A stretch of 64,000 nucleotides of DNA. Source: Pelagicoccus sp. SDUM812002. Its GTDB lineage: Bacteria; Verrucomicrobiota; Verrucomicrobiia; Opitutales; Opitutaceae. The translations under genes and the position numbers were made by a program. Numbering within the stretch: the first letter of the stretch is position 1; every line of letters starts with the position of its first letter. Under the pieces are notes generated by a model, which worked only from the letters and a program-made list of their open reading frames with translations, was not told the origin of the DNA and did not search any database. This document shows positions 27,579 through 37,316 of the stretch, one piece after another. The stretch lies in contig NZ_JARXHX010000004.1 in NCBI RefSeq assembly GCF_031127835.1, positions 124,001-188,000 on the forward strand, given 5' to 3'.

Positions 27579-28097
27579 ATGAGTCTCCCTGACATCTCAG
27601 ACAAAGAGCTAAACAAGCTCACTCACAATGCTCTATCGAGTGTTTTCGAAACGATGCTTGGCAGCGACGTCCACTTCAAAAGCGCTGCCGATTACTCTGG
27701 GCAGAAGGCGCCGTTCCCTGATTTGGGCGGAGCAGAGAAGAATATGATTTTCGTCGGGTCGGTCGGATTCGTGGGGAGCGTCAACGGGGTAATCTATCTC
27801 TATATGAAGTCGAACTTCGCGGAGTCCGCAGCTCAGTCCATAACCGGATTGGATGACGAGGATGTCGATTTCGAGATCGTATCCGACGTTTGCGGCGAGA
27901 TGACCAACGTCTTTGCGGGCGGATTCAAGAATACGCTGGCCGACTTAGGATACAATTCCGTGCTGACCATACCCACCGTTCTCAGTGGAGACGAGCTCTA
28001 CATATCGACTTTGGGAGTCGTGAAGCACCTCCGCCACAACTTCGTCTCGAGGGGCGAAGAAATCGTAGCTGACCTCGTCTTAGCGGAAAAGTCCTAG
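27579..28097 (+). CDS. CheX-like chemotaxis phosphatase domain protein
   Basis: 172 aa from ATG 27579; an upstream in-frame TTG at 27561 has a better-placed AGGA and cannot be excluded (178 aa). The CheX/CheC-type active-site pattern E-x-x-N is visible in DVCGEMTNVFAGGFKN, with GSVGFVGSVNGVIYLYM forming the preceding strands. CheX dephosphorylates CheY-P. No other chemotaxis gene lies nearby, so the target may be one of the stand-alone receivers. The stop codon is shared in a CTAG with the convergent pyrophosphatase gene. Confidence 0.85.
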   Translation: MSLPDISDKELNKLTHNALSSVFETMLGSDVHFKSAADYSGQKAPFPDLGGAEKNMIFVGSVGFVGSVNGVIYLYMKSNFAESAAQSITGLDDEDVDFEIVSDVCGEMTNVFAGGFKNTLADLGYNSVLTIPTVLSGDELYISTLGVVKHLRHNFVSRGEEIVADLVLAEKS

Positions 28098-29788
28098 GCG
28101 GTCGGGTTGGACATCGGCACGCCTTTGAGCGTGCTGGAGATGAAGGGGATGAGTTGCTTTTTGCGGCTGACGACTCCTTGGAGGTCGTAGATCAGCCCCT
28201 TTTCGACGGCGGGGTAGGAAATTCGGTCGATGAACTCGTTGTCGCCGGAAACCAGCAGGAGTGAGTTGTGACGATTGATATCGGTCACCAGCATGCAGGC
28301 GAACGAGACGGATTCCTCGTCGCTGAACTTTCGCAAGGCTTCCGACAACTCCTCGGACTTTTTCCAGAAGTTTTGGAATCCGAGCTCCTCGATTTGCGAT
28401 ACGGAAAAACGTACGCCGTTTTCTTCGTAAAACTTTTGGTCCGCCACGATCACTTCTTCCGGTTTCATGGAGAGGATAACGGAACCGCTGGAGAAGACCT
28501 CCAACGCCAAGTCCTCGGCCCTTAGGTCAGCGATTTTTTCCAACCATTCTACGATGTCCGCGTCTTTCTCGGTAGCGGTCGGCCCTTTGAGGTTGAGCGT
28601 GTCGGTGATGATACCGCTCATCATGATGCCGGCCATTTCGGAAGTGGGCTCGATCTGGTTTCGGCGGAACAGGTCTGCCACGATGGTGCAGGTAGAGCCC
28701 ACGGGTTCGTTGATGAACAGGATAGGCTGCTGAGTGGTCATCGACCCGAGGCGGTGGTGGTCGATGACCTCTGTGATGTTCACCTCGCTCGCTCCGGGAA
28801 CTGCTTGCGTCATCTCGTTGTGGTCTACGAGCACGAGGTTGGTAGAGCTGGGTTTTAGGACGTCTGTTTTGGTGAATATTCCCGAGAGGCGGCCGTTGTC
28901 CTCGGTCACGAAAAAGGCTTGAGCGTTCGAGCTGGCAATGCGCCGGCTGACGCCTGACAGGCGATCTGTCGCGGAAAATGTCGTATACTTCGTCTCGATC
29001 ATGTTCTTGATCTTGGAAGCGGTACGGATCGCCCATGCGGTGGTCGCTGAGTCGTACGGGCTAATGATGAGTGAGACGCCCTTTGCCTTTGCTTGCTCCA
29101 GCACTTCGGAGTCCACGCCGAGTCCGCCGGTTATGACGAGAAGCCGAACGCCGATTTGGATCGAGCGTTGTTGGATGTCCCAGCGGTCGCCGACGATAAT
29201 GATTGTTTGGTCTGCTCGGATCGCGTCTGAGCCGTTGAATTTGCCGAAAGACCGGATATCCATGGCGCCAATTTTGACGTACATATCCTCGAGCTCGTCT
29301 TCGTCGCGCAGGTTTTTGACGTCAGCCTGGAGCGCTCGGGCCACGTCATTGATGCTCGTGTACACGTGGCGCATTGAACGCGGTTCGCTAAACTTCGGTA
29401 TGAAGTAGTCTCCCATCTGGAAGATCGAAAGGTATCCCTTTAGGATGTTTTGGCTGTCAACCACCGGAAGCACACGTACATCGTGGTCGTCGACCAGCTG
29501 GAGTGCTTCCGACATGGTGGCGTCTTCATGTACCTTGACGACGTCGCTCACCATCATGTCTCTGACTCGCGGCGACACATCGGCAATGAGTAGAGGCGTT
29601 GGTTGGCTGAACTTCGCAAGGATGGTGTCGATGCGAGCGTTTGTGTTGCCGCACCGTGCGGGTATGTAGCCTTTTTGCCCCGTCAGCACTTTGAAATTCG
29701 CATAGGCGATGGCGGAGCAGATAGCGTCTGCGTCCGGGTTCTTGTGGCCGATAACGTAGGTTATTTCCTGTTTAGTTGGACTAGGCAT
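28094..29788 (-). CDS. ppaC: Manganese-dependent (family II) inorganic pyrophosphatase with CBS and DRTGG regulatory domains
   Basis: 564 aa, much longer than simple family II enzymes (about 310 aa) because of an insert. DHH domain start VIGHKNPDADAICSAIAYAN (residues about 12-31), then CBS (MMVSDVVKVHEDATMSEALQ, VLPVVDSQNILKGYLSI), a DRTGG-like segment and second CBS, then the second half of DHH with VIDHHRLGS (about residue 344) and a DHHA2 C-terminal domain. It hydrolyses pyrophosphate; CBS/DRTGG inserts confer adenine-nucleotide control in characterised homologues. Divergent from phosphoglucomutase across about 160 nt. Confidence 0.93.
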   Translation of the reverse strand: MPSPTKQEITYVIGHKNPDADAICSAIAYANFKVLTGQKGYIPARCGNTNARIDTILAKFSQPTPLLIADVSPRVRDMMVSDVVKVHEDATMSEALQLVDDHDVRVLPVVDSQNILKGYLSIFQMGDYFIPKFSEPRSMRHVYTSINDVARALQADVKNLRDEDELEDMYVKIGAMDIRSFGKFNGSDAIRADQTIIIVGDRWDIQQRSIQIGVRLLVITGGLGVDSEVLEQAKAKGVSLIISPYDSATTAWAIRTASKIKNMIETKYTTFSATDRLSGVSRRIASSNAQAFFVTEDNGRLSGIFTKTDVLKPSSTNLVLVDHNEMTQAVPGASEVNITEVIDHHRLGSMTTQQPILFINEPVGSTCTIVADLFRRNQIEPTSEMAGIMMSGIITDTLNLKGPTATEKDADIVEWLEKIADLRAEDLALEVFSSGSVILSMKPEEVIVADQKFYEENGVRFSVSQIEELGFQNFWKKSEELSEALRKFSDEESVSFACMLVTDINRHNSLLLVSGDNEFIDRISYPAVEKGLIYDLQGVVSRKKQLIPFISSTLKGVPMSNPTA

Positions 29789-29952
29789 GATGAGAGGGCT
29801 TGCGATAAGATGCTCCGATACGTAGCTCGTTCAATGCCCAAATGTTAATTTAACCGACTGAAAGCGCGATAAAGTAGAATTTTGCGCTTTCGTTGGTTTC
29901 GGGTTTCGAAAGTGGTTGAAGCCGAGCAGGCAAGCTAATCTATTGGGCGCCG
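29789..29952. promoter_or_regulatory. Divergent spacer between pyrophosphatase and phosphoglucomutase
   Basis: Contains an 8-bp inverted repeat GAAAGCGC (29860-29867) / GCGCTTTC (29884-29891) separated by 16 nt, and an AT-rich tract (29842-29852). Presumably holds promoters for both genes; no specific operator family recognised. Confidence 0.4.
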
Positions 29953-31908
29953 ATGAATCAGGATCTTATCGCGAAAGTAGCAACTCTGAAGGAAAGCGGT
30001 GGATTGTTGCCATCTGCCGCAAAAAACATGGAAACCTGGCTCGAGGGCGGGTTCCTGTCAGAAACATCGCTGTCGAGCATTGCTGAATTGCTCGACGCTG
30101 GAAACGCTGACGAGCTCAACAACCGTTTCTATCGCGAGATTGCATTTGGTACTGGCGGCATGCGTGGGCGCACCATCGGATTGACCGCGACCGAGCTCGA
30201 GAAAGGCGATATGGATGCCAGCGGTTCGCCCGCGAATCCTGGAGTCGGCTCTAACATGCTCAATGAATACACTGTGGTGCGGGCGACCCTCGGTCTTTTC
30301 GCTTACGCCAAGGCACACCATGATCGCGAGGGTATCGAAGCTGCCCCAAAATTTGTCATCGCTCACGATGTTCGCCACTTCTCGCGCTTCTTTTGCGAGC
30401 TGGCCGCATCGGTTTGGGCGAAGAAGGGTGGCGACGCTTTCATTTTCGAAGGGCCTCGTTCCACTCCTCAACTCAGTTTCTCGGTCCGACACCTCGGTGC
30501 GACCTGTGGCGTAGTGATCACCGCCAGCCACAATCCGCCTCACGACAACGGCTTCAAAGCCTACTTCTCGGATGGCGGTCAAATGGTACCTCCAAATGAC
30601 ACGGGTGTGATCGATCAAGTGAATGCGATTCCGCTCGAAGGCCTACAGGAGTTCATCGAGGTCGACCTATCAAATGTTACCGTCCTCGGAGCAGATCTCG
30701 ACGAAGCCTACAACCAGTGCGTTGCGAACTGCGTCATCGATCAAGACGTATTCAAAAAGACGGATCTCAGGGCTGTATTCACTCCGATTCATGGTACCGG
30801 TGCGGTTGCGACTTTGCCAGCTCTCCAGAAGCTCGGCCTCGATCCGCTGGTGGTCGAAGAACAACGAGCTTTCGATTCGAATTTCCCGACAGTCAAGTCT
30901 CCAAATCCGGAAAACTCCGAAGCTCTTGCCCTAGCAACCAAGCTAGCCGAAGCCAACGACTGCGACCTGCTCATGGCGACCGATCCTGATGCTGACCGCA
31001 TGGGCGTGGCAGTGAAGGGTCCGGATGGGAAGATGGTTCTTCTCACTGGAAACCAAATTGGATCCATCATGGCTGAGTATCGCATCTCCAAGCTCAAGGA
31101 GATGGGTTGGATCCCTCAGGAGGGTGGAGACAATTGCGCCCTCGTCAAAACCTTCGTCACCTCGCCGCTGCAGGACGCTATCGCTACCAGTCACGGTATT
31201 AAGGTAGTGAATACACTAACTGGATTCAAGTGGATCGGAGAAAAGCTTCGCATCTACCAGGGCGAAGCATGCGAGAAAAGCGGCGTATCCGATTACGATT
31301 CTCTATCTCTCAAGGAGCGCGCGGAGCTCCTGCAGCAGCACAGCACCTTCTACGTTTTTGGCGGTGAGGAGAGCTACGGCTACCTTCCCAACGATACGGT
31401 GCGCGATAAGGACGCCAATGCGGCGTGCGCGCTCTTCTGCGAGATCGGCGCCAGCCTGAAGGCTCAGGGCACATCGATGCTTGAATACTTGGATGCTATT
31501 TATTTGAAGAATGGCTACTTTCTCGAAGGACTTGGCCAGCTTGTCTACGAGGGAGCTGCCGGGGCGGCGAAGATTGCCCGCATCCTCGAGACTTACCGTT
31601 CGACTCCACCGACTGAATTTCTCGGTAGCAAGGTATCCAAGTTTACTGACTTTGGCATCGAAACTGTGCTGGACCCAGACGGCAAGGAAGTGCCTAAGCA
31701 AGACCTCTACTTCGTGGAGTTGGAAAATGGATACCGTTACGCGGTACGTGGCAGCGGCACCGAGCCGAAGATCAAATTCTATATTTTTGCCAAAGGCGAT
31801 GTCGCCAGCGCGGACGAATTGGAAGCAACCAAAGGCAAGACGAAGGAAACTCTGGAAGAACTGAAGCAGGCTATCCTCGACGATGCCGGCGAGCGCGCCG
31901 AGAGCTAG
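29953..31908 (+). CDS. Phosphoglucomutase / phosphomannomutase family protein
   Basis: 651 aa. Alpha-D-phosphohexomutase features: catalytic serine loop TASHNPPHDNGFKAYFSDGG, metal loop ATDPDADRMGV, sugar-binding GGEESYGYLP, and phosphate-binding RGSGTEPKIKF. The length and GGEESYG form fit the long PgcA-type phosphoglucomutases of Bacteroidota and Verrucomicrobiota. It interconverts glucose-1- and glucose-6-phosphate. No ribosome site is evident before the ATG. A terminator follows. Confidence 0.93.
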   Translation: MNQDLIAKVATLKESGGLLPSAAKNMETWLEGGFLSETSLSSIAELLDAGNADELNNRFYREIAFGTGGMRGRTIGLTATELEKGDMDASGSPANPGVGSNMLNEYTVVRATLGLFAYAKAHHDREGIEAAPKFVIAHDVRHFSRFFCELAASVWAKKGGDAFIFEGPRSTPQLSFSVRHLGATCGVVITASHNPPHDNGFKAYFSDGGQMVPPNDTGVIDQVNAIPLEGLQEFIEVDLSNVTVLGADLDEAYNQCVANCVIDQDVFKKTDLRAVFTPIHGTGAVATLPALQKLGLDPLVVEEQRAFDSNFPTVKSPNPENSEALALATKLAEANDCDLLMATDPDADRMGVAVKGPDGKMVLLTGNQIGSIMAEYRISKLKEMGWIPQEGGDNCALVKTFVTSPLQDAIATSHGIKVVNTLTGFKWIGEKLRIYQGEACEKSGVSDYDSLSLKERAELLQQHSTFYVFGGEESYGYLPNDTVRDKDANAACALFCEIGASLKAQGTSMLEYLDAIYLKNGYFLEGLGQLVYEGAAGAAKIARILETYRSTPPTEFLGSKVSKFTDFGIETVLDPDGKEVPKQDLYFVELENGYRYAVRGSGTEPKIKFYIFAKGDVASADELEATKGKTKETLEELKQAILDDAGERAES

Positions 31909-31934
31909 TCGCGAGCTGTAATAGATTTTTTCGG

Positions 31935-31968
31935 GCCGCTTCTCCAATCGAGAGGCGGCTCTTTTTTT
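31935..31968. terminator. Terminator after phosphoglucomutase
   Basis: 10-bp stem GCCGCTTCTC (31935-31944) with GAGAGGCGGC (31950-31959), one G-U pair, 5-nt loop, T-run 31962-31968. It lies between convergent genes. Confidence 0.85.
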
Positions 31969-31983
31969 GCGCGGCTCTATGAG

Positions 31984-33036
31984 CTACGAAGTCGCTTGCA
32001 TGGCTGTGGTTTTGCCGCTTTGCCAGGACGGGGCGATCAGGAGGGCACGCGGTTCGGCTTGCAGGCCTGTTTCGCCTCGGTGGACCATGCCGACGAGTGT
32101 GTCGACTGCGGCTTCTCCGGTGTGGTCGTTGTGCTGCCGCATGCCAGACCAGTCGGGGGCGCTCTTGCGCCACTCTAGTTGGATGAGTCCGATATCTCTT
32201 GGGGCGTGCAAGTCGAGCCGATGCAGCCAATGAGAAACGTCGTTGTAGAGTGTGAAAATGACATCCGGCTTATGCGTTTCCACCCAAACCTTGAATTTGT
32301 CGAAGTCTGCGTCCTCGTTTGCAGTCTGGTAAAGCGGAGGCAGTCGCGAATCCCCGGGAAGCCTCATTTGCCCGTAGAGATAGCCCGCGGAAAAGCGGCC
32401 TTCGACGAGGCGGTCGATCTTTTGGTCAAGCACGAGACCGGGCCGCTGGTAGCCGAGCCTCAAGGCGTTTTCGACAGCTTGCAGGGCGAGCCCGTGATGG
32501 TCCACGCAGACGTAGGGAAGGGTAGGGTTGCGCGTGCGTACGCCTGTGATCACGAGAGGTAACGCCTCGGCTATCGGCAGTAGCTTCTCCGGGAAATTGC
32601 AGTCGTTCATCAACCCTACCACGAGTGCTCCTTTGATTCCCCGAGCCAACATGATGGACTTGAGACGTCTGGCTTTCAGATCGGGATCGTTAAGCCAAAA
32701 ATAGTCGAGACGGTAGCCGAGGGAATCTGCTCGTTGGTTGATGCCCTCCACGTATTCGGGAATGGTGGGGTGCTTTTTTAGAGAGTTGTTATCCGAGTGG
32801 GCGTTGATCAGGGCGATGGTAGCTCGGTAGCTGTCTCGATTGCGTATTTGCGAAAGCAGTTGGCCGAGAGCCGGATTTAGCTGATAACCGAGTCGATCCG
32901 CGGTCTTGCGAATTTTCTCCTTCATGGCTGTGGAAACCTCGGGGCTGTTGCGGAGAGCGAGCGATACAGTCGCTTTGGAGACGCCAATTTCCGCGGCGAT
33001 CGTGCTCATAGAGACTTTAGAGGGCATTTCTGGCAA
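31984..33036 (-). CDS. LacI-family regulator, probable arabinose-operon repressor
   Basis: 350 aa. DNA-binding region MSTIAAEIGVSKATVSLALR near the N-terminus with ADRLGYQLNPALGQLLSQIR at the hinge, followed by a sugar-binding type effector domain (GALVVGLMNDCNFPEKL, VCVDHHGLALQAVENALRLG, GLIQLEWRKS). It is divergent from araB, so control of araBAD is likely. The 89-nt spacer has a perfect TTAAC-G-GTTAA palindrome (33085-33095), a candidate operator. It is distinct from AraC- or GntR-type AraR regulators of model organisms. Confidence 0.88.
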   Translation of the reverse strand: MPEMPSKVSMSTIAAEIGVSKATVSLALRNSPEVSTAMKEKIRKTADRLGYQLNPALGQLLSQIRNRDSYRATIALINAHSDNNSLKKHPTIPEYVEGINQRADSLGYRLDYFWLNDPDLKARRLKSIMLARGIKGALVVGLMNDCNFPEKLLPIAEALPLVITGVRTRNPTLPYVCVDHHGLALQAVENALRLGYQRPGLVLDQKIDRLVEGRFSAGYLYGQMRLPGDSRLPPLYQTANEDADFDKFKVWVETHKPDVIFTLYNDVSHWLHRLDLHAPRDIGLIQLEWRKSAPDWSGMRQHNDHTGEAAVDTLVGMVHRGETGLQAEPRALLIAPSWQSGKTTAMQATS

Positions 33037-33084
33037 GGACTTGACGTAGATTCAAAGGGCCGATTGGGTCGACCTGACTTTTGT

Positions 33085-33095
33085 TTAACGGTTAA
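33085..33095. promoter_or_regulatory. Candidate operator palindrome between lacI-type regulator and araB
   Basis: TTAACGGTTAA is a perfect inverted repeat of 5-bp arms about a central G, 31 nt before the araB start and in the divergent spacer. The length and central symmetry would fit half of a LacI-family operator. Confidence 0.45.
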
Positions 33096-33125
33096 GGAGT
33101 CGTCATCTTTTGCAACTTAAAACGA

Positions 33126-34814
33126 ATGAGTACAACTTTGCTTATGAAGTTTTCTATTGGCCTCGATTTTGGTACCAACTCTGTGCGTTGTCTGATCGTG
33201 AGAACAGATGGCGAAGGCGAAGTTTCCTCAGCTGTCGTCAACTACCCCTCAGGTGACCAAGGTATCTTGCTTTCCCCAAGCGACCACCACCTCGCTCGTC
33301 AGAGCCCCTCCGACTACCTCGACTCCCTTGCTAAAGCGACGACTGATGCGATCGCTATCGCGAAGGACAGCTACCCAAATTTCGACCCGGCCAATGTGAT
33401 AGGCATCGGCGTCGACACCACGGGCTCGAGCCCACTACCTGTCGACGAGAAGAACCAAGCCCTCTCGGCCTATCCTAAGTGGAAGGACAATCTCGCTGCT
33501 CAGTGCTGGCTCTGGAAGGACCACACCAGCTACGAAGAGGCGACGAAGATAACAGAGATCGCCTCCAAGGAACGCCCTCAATACGTGGCCAAGTGCGGCA
33601 ACACTTACTCCTCCGAGTGGTGGTGGTCCAAGATTTGGCATTGCTTGAAGGTGGCTCCGGATGTCTTCGACGCTGCGTATTCTTGGGTTGAGATCGCGGA
33701 CTGGATTCCGTCTCAGCTCGCTGGCGTCAAGGATCCAAGGGAAATCAAGCGCGGCGTTTGCGCGGCAGGTCACAAAGCTTTTTACGCAGAAGAGTGGGGC
33801 GGACTTCCCGACAAGGAATTTCTCTCCATGCTTGATCCCAAGATCGCGGACCTTCGCGATCGGCTGTATTCAAAAGCTTATGACGCATCCGAAATTGCTG
33901 GCACGCTTTCGGAAGATTGGGCGAAGCGTCTTGGTTTGCCGGCGGGCATTCCCCTCGCGATGGGCGAGTTCGATGTTCACTACGGAGCTATCGGTTGCGG
34001 CGTCGAAGAAGGAACGCTTGTCAAAGTCATCGGAACTTCCACCTGCGACTGCGCTGTGGTGAAGGCGACTGGCGACGTCCCGGACGTTCCCGGGATCTGC
34101 GGCATCGTTAGAGGTTCGATTCTTCCTGGCTACTTCGGCGTAGAAGCAGGGCAGTCTGCGGTCGGCGACCTTTTCAAGTGGTGGGTCGAAGGCGTTTGCA
34201 AAGGCAACGACTCGACGCATATCGAACTAACTGAGGAAGCGGCTAAGCTTGCTCCCGGCCAAAGCGGGTTGCTCGCTCTCGATTGGAACAATGGAAATCG
34301 CACCGTGCTGGTTGACCAGCGCTTAACTGGTCTCGTACTTGGACAGACGCTTCACACCAGCCGCGCTGAAATCTACCGTGCCCTCATCGAAGCGACAGCC
34401 TTCGGAGCGCGTATGATTTTGGAACGCATCAGCGACTACGGCATCGCCGTCAATCGCATTGTTTGCGCTGGTGGCATTGCCGAAAAGAATTCCATGCTCA
34501 TGCAGATCTATGCGGACATCACCGGTCGCGAAATGCTGGTCTCCGCTTCCTCCCAAAGCTGCGCGCTCGGAGCTGCTATCGCTGCGTCAGTCGTTGCCGG
34601 AAAAGCTAAGGGCGGTCATGCAGACTTCGAGTCAGCCCAAAAGGCGATGACAGGTCTCAAACCAGACCGCTACCAGCCAGACCCTGAGCGCCACGCACAA
34701 TACAACCGGCTCTTCGCTCTGTATAAGAAAGTCCATGACAACTTTGGTGGCGTCGAAGCGGTCGATCTCGCTCCTGTGATGAAAGAGCTTCTCAACATTA
34801 AGGAAGGCAAGTAG
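33126..34814 (+). CDS. araB: Ribulokinase
   Basis: 562 aa, close to E. coli AraB (566). FGGY kinase fold: [17 protein letters not shown] at the N-terminus, [74 protein letters not shown] and [19 protein letters not shown]. It phosphorylates L-ribulose to L-ribulose-5-phosphate. First gene of araBAD; start ATG at 33126 or 33144 (MKFSIGL). Confidence 0.95.
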   Translation: MSTTLLMKFSIGLDFGTNSVRCLIVRTDGEGEVSSAVVNYPSGDQGILLSPSDHHLARQSPSDYLDSLAKATTDAIAIAKDSYPNFDPANVIGIGVDTTGSSPLPVDEKNQALSAYPKWKDNLAAQCWLWKDHTSYEEATKITEIASKERPQYVAKCGNTYSSEWWWSKIWHCLKVAPDVFDAAYSWVEIADWIPSQLAGVKDPREIKRGVCAAGHKAFYAEEWGGLPDKEFLSMLDPKIADLRDRLYSKAYDASEIAGTLSEDWAKRLGLPAGIPLAMGEFDVHYGAIGCGVEEGTLVKVIGTSTCDCAVVKATGDVPDVPGICGIVRGSILPGYFGVEAGQSAVGDLFKWWVEGVCKGNDSTHIELTEEAAKLAPGQSGLLALDWNNGNRTVLVDQRLTGLVLGQTLHTSRAEIYRALIEATAFGARMILERISDYGIAVNRIVCAGGIAEKNSMLMQIYADITGREMLVSASSQSCALGAAIAASVVAGKAKGGHADFESAQKAMTGLKPDRYQPDPERHAQYNRLFALYKKVHDNFGGVEAVDLAPVMKELLNIKEGK

Positions 34815-34864
34815 GCGATCCCTGTTCCCTCTGTTTTAAATTTAAAATATCCCCGAAAAAATAC

Positions 34865-36370
34865 ATGAAATCTGCATTTGATACAAAGGAAGTCTGGTTG
34901 GTTGTAGGTAGCCAACATCTCTACGGTCCAGAGACCCTTAAGCAAGTTGCGGCCGACTCTCAAGTCGTGGCCGATTCTCTCGACTCTGACTCGAACGTAC
35001 CCGTTAAGGTCATCTTCAAAGCTCTGGTTACGACACCGGACGAAATCCTTGCGGTTTGTCGCGAAGCAAGTGCGGCTACTCAGTGTGTTGGCGTAACGCT
35101 TTGGATGCACACCTTCTCTCCATCCAAAATGTGGATACGCGGCTTGAAAGCGCTTACTAAGCCGATTTGCCACTTGCACACGCAGTACGGTCGTGACCTG
35201 CCCTGGTCTAGCATCGACATGGATTACATGAACTTGCACCAATCTGCCCATGGTGGCCGCGAGTTCGGCCACATCTGCGCTCGTCTCGAGAAGGAGCGTA
35301 CGGTGATCGTGGGGCATTGGGAAAATCCATCGGTTCGAGGCAAGTTCGCTCGCTGGACGCGGGTGGCGGGGGCATGGGCCGCTAGCCAAGAGCTCAAGGT
35401 GGTACGCTTCGGAGACAACATGCGTCAAGTAGCGGTCACGGACGGTGACAAGGTGGAAGCCGAATCCGTTTTTGGATACGCAGTCAACACGCATGGCATT
35501 GGAGATCTCGTGGAAGTGATCAATGGTATCAGCGACGCGGAGATCGACAACCTGTGTTCGCAATACGCCGACGAGTACGAGCTCGCTTCCAAACTGGTCG
35601 AAGGAGGTTCTATGAGGTCATCGCTTCGGGATTCAGCCAAGATCGAGTTAGGGCTTCGCTCCTTCCTTGAAGCCGGTGGTTTTGGCGCATTCACGGACAC
35701 CTTCGAGGACCTGCATGGCATGGCGCAGTTGCCGGGTCTCCCTGTTCAGCGCTTGATGGCTGACGGATACGGCTTCGGTGGCGAAGGGGACTGGAAGACG
35801 TCCGCCCTCGTGCGCACCATGAAGATCATGGCGAGCGGAGTAGACGAAGGTACGTCTTTCATGGAAGACTACACCTATCACTTTAATCCAGCGGGCAATC
35901 GCTGCCTCGGCGCTCACATGTTGGAGATCTGTCCATCTATCGCAGCCGCGAAGCCGTCTTGCGAAATTCACCCGCTCGGGATCGGGGGCAAGGAAGATCC
36001 AGTTCGCCTCGTATTCAATGGCAAGCCAGGCCCTGCTATCAACGCGTCGGTCGTAGATATGGGCAACCGCTTCCGCCTACTCGTCAACAAGGTTAATGCC
36101 ATGCCTCCAGAGCAGGACCTACCGAGCCTACCGGTTGCTCGCGTACTTTGGGAAGTGTTGCCAAACCTCGAAGATGGAGCTGCCGCATGGATCTACGCAG
36201 GAGGTGCTCACCACACTGGCTTCAGCTATACGGTCAATGCCAAGGATATGGAAATGTTTGCTGGCATGGCAGGTATCGAGTACTTGCTCATCGATCAGGA
36301 TACCAGACTTCGCGAGTTCAAAAATGAGATCCGTTGGAACAATGCTGCCTACGGAATTCGTGGACTGTAA
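34865..36370 (+). CDS. araA: L-arabinose isomerase
   Basis: 501 aa, full length. Recognised throughout: [85 protein letters not shown] and [12 protein letters not shown]. Converts L-arabinose to L-ribulose, Mn-dependent. Arabinose is a side-chain sugar of pectin, consistent with the pectin locus elsewhere in the window. A purine-poor leader without Shine-Dalgarno precedes the ATG. Confidence 0.97.
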   Translation: MKSAFDTKEVWLVVGSQHLYGPETLKQVAADSQVVADSLDSDSNVPVKVIFKALVTTPDEILAVCREASAATQCVGVTLWMHTFSPSKMWIRGLKALTKPICHLHTQYGRDLPWSSIDMDYMNLHQSAHGGREFGHICARLEKERTVIVGHWENPSVRGKFARWTRVAGAWAASQELKVVRFGDNMRQVAVTDGDKVEAESVFGYAVNTHGIGDLVEVINGISDAEIDNLCSQYADEYELASKLVEGGSMRSSLRDSAKIELGLRSFLEAGGFGAFTDTFEDLHGMAQLPGLPVQRLMADGYGFGGEGDWKTSALVRTMKIMASGVDEGTSFMEDYTYHFNPAGNRCLGAHMLEICPSIAAAKPSCEIHPLGIGGKEDPVRLVFNGKPGPAINASVVDMGNRFRLLVNKVNAMPPEQDLPSLPVARVLWEVLPNLEDGAAAWIYAGGAHHTGFSYTVNAKDMEMFAGMAGIEYLLIDQDTRLREFKNEIRWNNAAYGIRGL

Positions 36371-36376
36371 TTGAAA

Positions 36377-37075
36377 ATGAATTACGAAGACATTAGAGAA
36401 GAGTGCGTCGCAGCGAACAAGGAGCTGCAGTCGCTCGGGCTTATCGACATCACCTTCGGAAACGTGAGTGTGTTGGATCCCACGGTGGGGGTTTTTGCGA
36501 TCAAGCCAAGCGGCGTTCCCTATGATGCCTTGACTCCGGAACAAATGGTTATCGTCGATCTCGAGGGCAAGACCGTCGAAGGCGACTTGCGTCCTTCTTC
36601 CGACGAGCCAACGCACCGTCGACTCTTCATCGAACTAGGCGACAAGGGCATCACCTCAGTCGTGCACACTCACTCTCGCAACGCGGTTGGTTTTGCTCAA
36701 GCGGAGCGCAGTATCCCGTGTTTGGGTACAACGCATTGTGACTACTTTCGTGGAGCAGTTCCAGTAACGCGAGCTATGACGGTGGAAGAGGTTGAGGGCG
36801 CTTATGAGTGGGAAACGGGCAATGTGATCGTGGAGCTTTTCTCTGAGGTAAATCCGCTCGAAATCACAGCGGCGCTCGTGCGCAACCACGGACCGTTTGT
36901 CTGGGGAAAGAATGGGGCAAAGGCGGTCGAGACAGCGTTCGCTCTCGAGATCGTCGCGGATATGGCAGCCAAAACCTTGGCGCTTAATCCATCGGCAGCG
37001 GGAGCGCCAGCGCACCTGCTCAAGAAACACTACGATCGAAAGCACGGCCCCGGCGCGTATTACGGGCAAAAGTAA
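36377..37075 (+). CDS. araD: L-ribulose-5-phosphate 4-epimerase
   Basis: 232 aa from the ATG at 36377; a TTG at 36371, directly after the araA stop, is an alternative. Class II aldolase/epimerase fold with zinc ligands in VVHTHSRNAVGFAQ and LVRNHGPFVWGK, plus GNVSVLDPTVGVFAIKPSGV and CLGTTHCDYFRGAVP. It makes D-xylulose-5-phosphate for the pentose phosphate pathway. Last gene of araBAD, with a terminator after it. Confidence 0.95.
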   Translation: MNYEDIREECVAANKELQSLGLIDITFGNVSVLDPTVGVFAIKPSGVPYDALTPEQMVIVDLEGKTVEGDLRPSSDEPTHRRLFIELGDKGITSVVHTHSRNAVGFAQAERSIPCLGTTHCDYFRGAVPVTRAMTVEEVEGAYEWETGNVIVELFSEVNPLEITAALVRNHGPFVWGKNGAKAVETAFALEIVADMAAKTLALNPSAAGAPAHLLKKHYDRKHGPGAYYGQK

Positions 37076-37099
37076 TTTCGCATTAGAGATAGTCAGCAA

Positions 37100-37142
37100 A
37101 GCCTCGCTTGGACCTGCCGAAAGTCCCAGCGGGGCTCTTTTG
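37100..37142 (+). terminator. Terminator after araD
   Basis: Outer stem AGCCTCGCT (37100-37108) with AGCGGGGCT (37128-37136), one G-U pair, and an inner GGAC/GTCC stem, followed by CTTTT. Confidence 0.75.
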
Positions 37143-37316
37143 TGCGAGCTGGGGTAGGCAGCGGCGCTGAGCTTTAGAAAATCTTATAGCATTATCAGTT
37201 GATTGAATAGGCATCCAGGCAAGTTGCTGTTTCGGCTGTCAATTGTACCGTTAAGCATAAGCGAGGGCCGTGGGGTTTCGGTCTTCATCTAACGTTAAAG
37301 GAGGAGAGTGATTGCG

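Noticed and set aside
30058-30618. 186-codon minus-strand ORF within phosphoglucomutase
   Set aside because: It is a shadow of a strongly conserved gene, with no independent start signal or homology.
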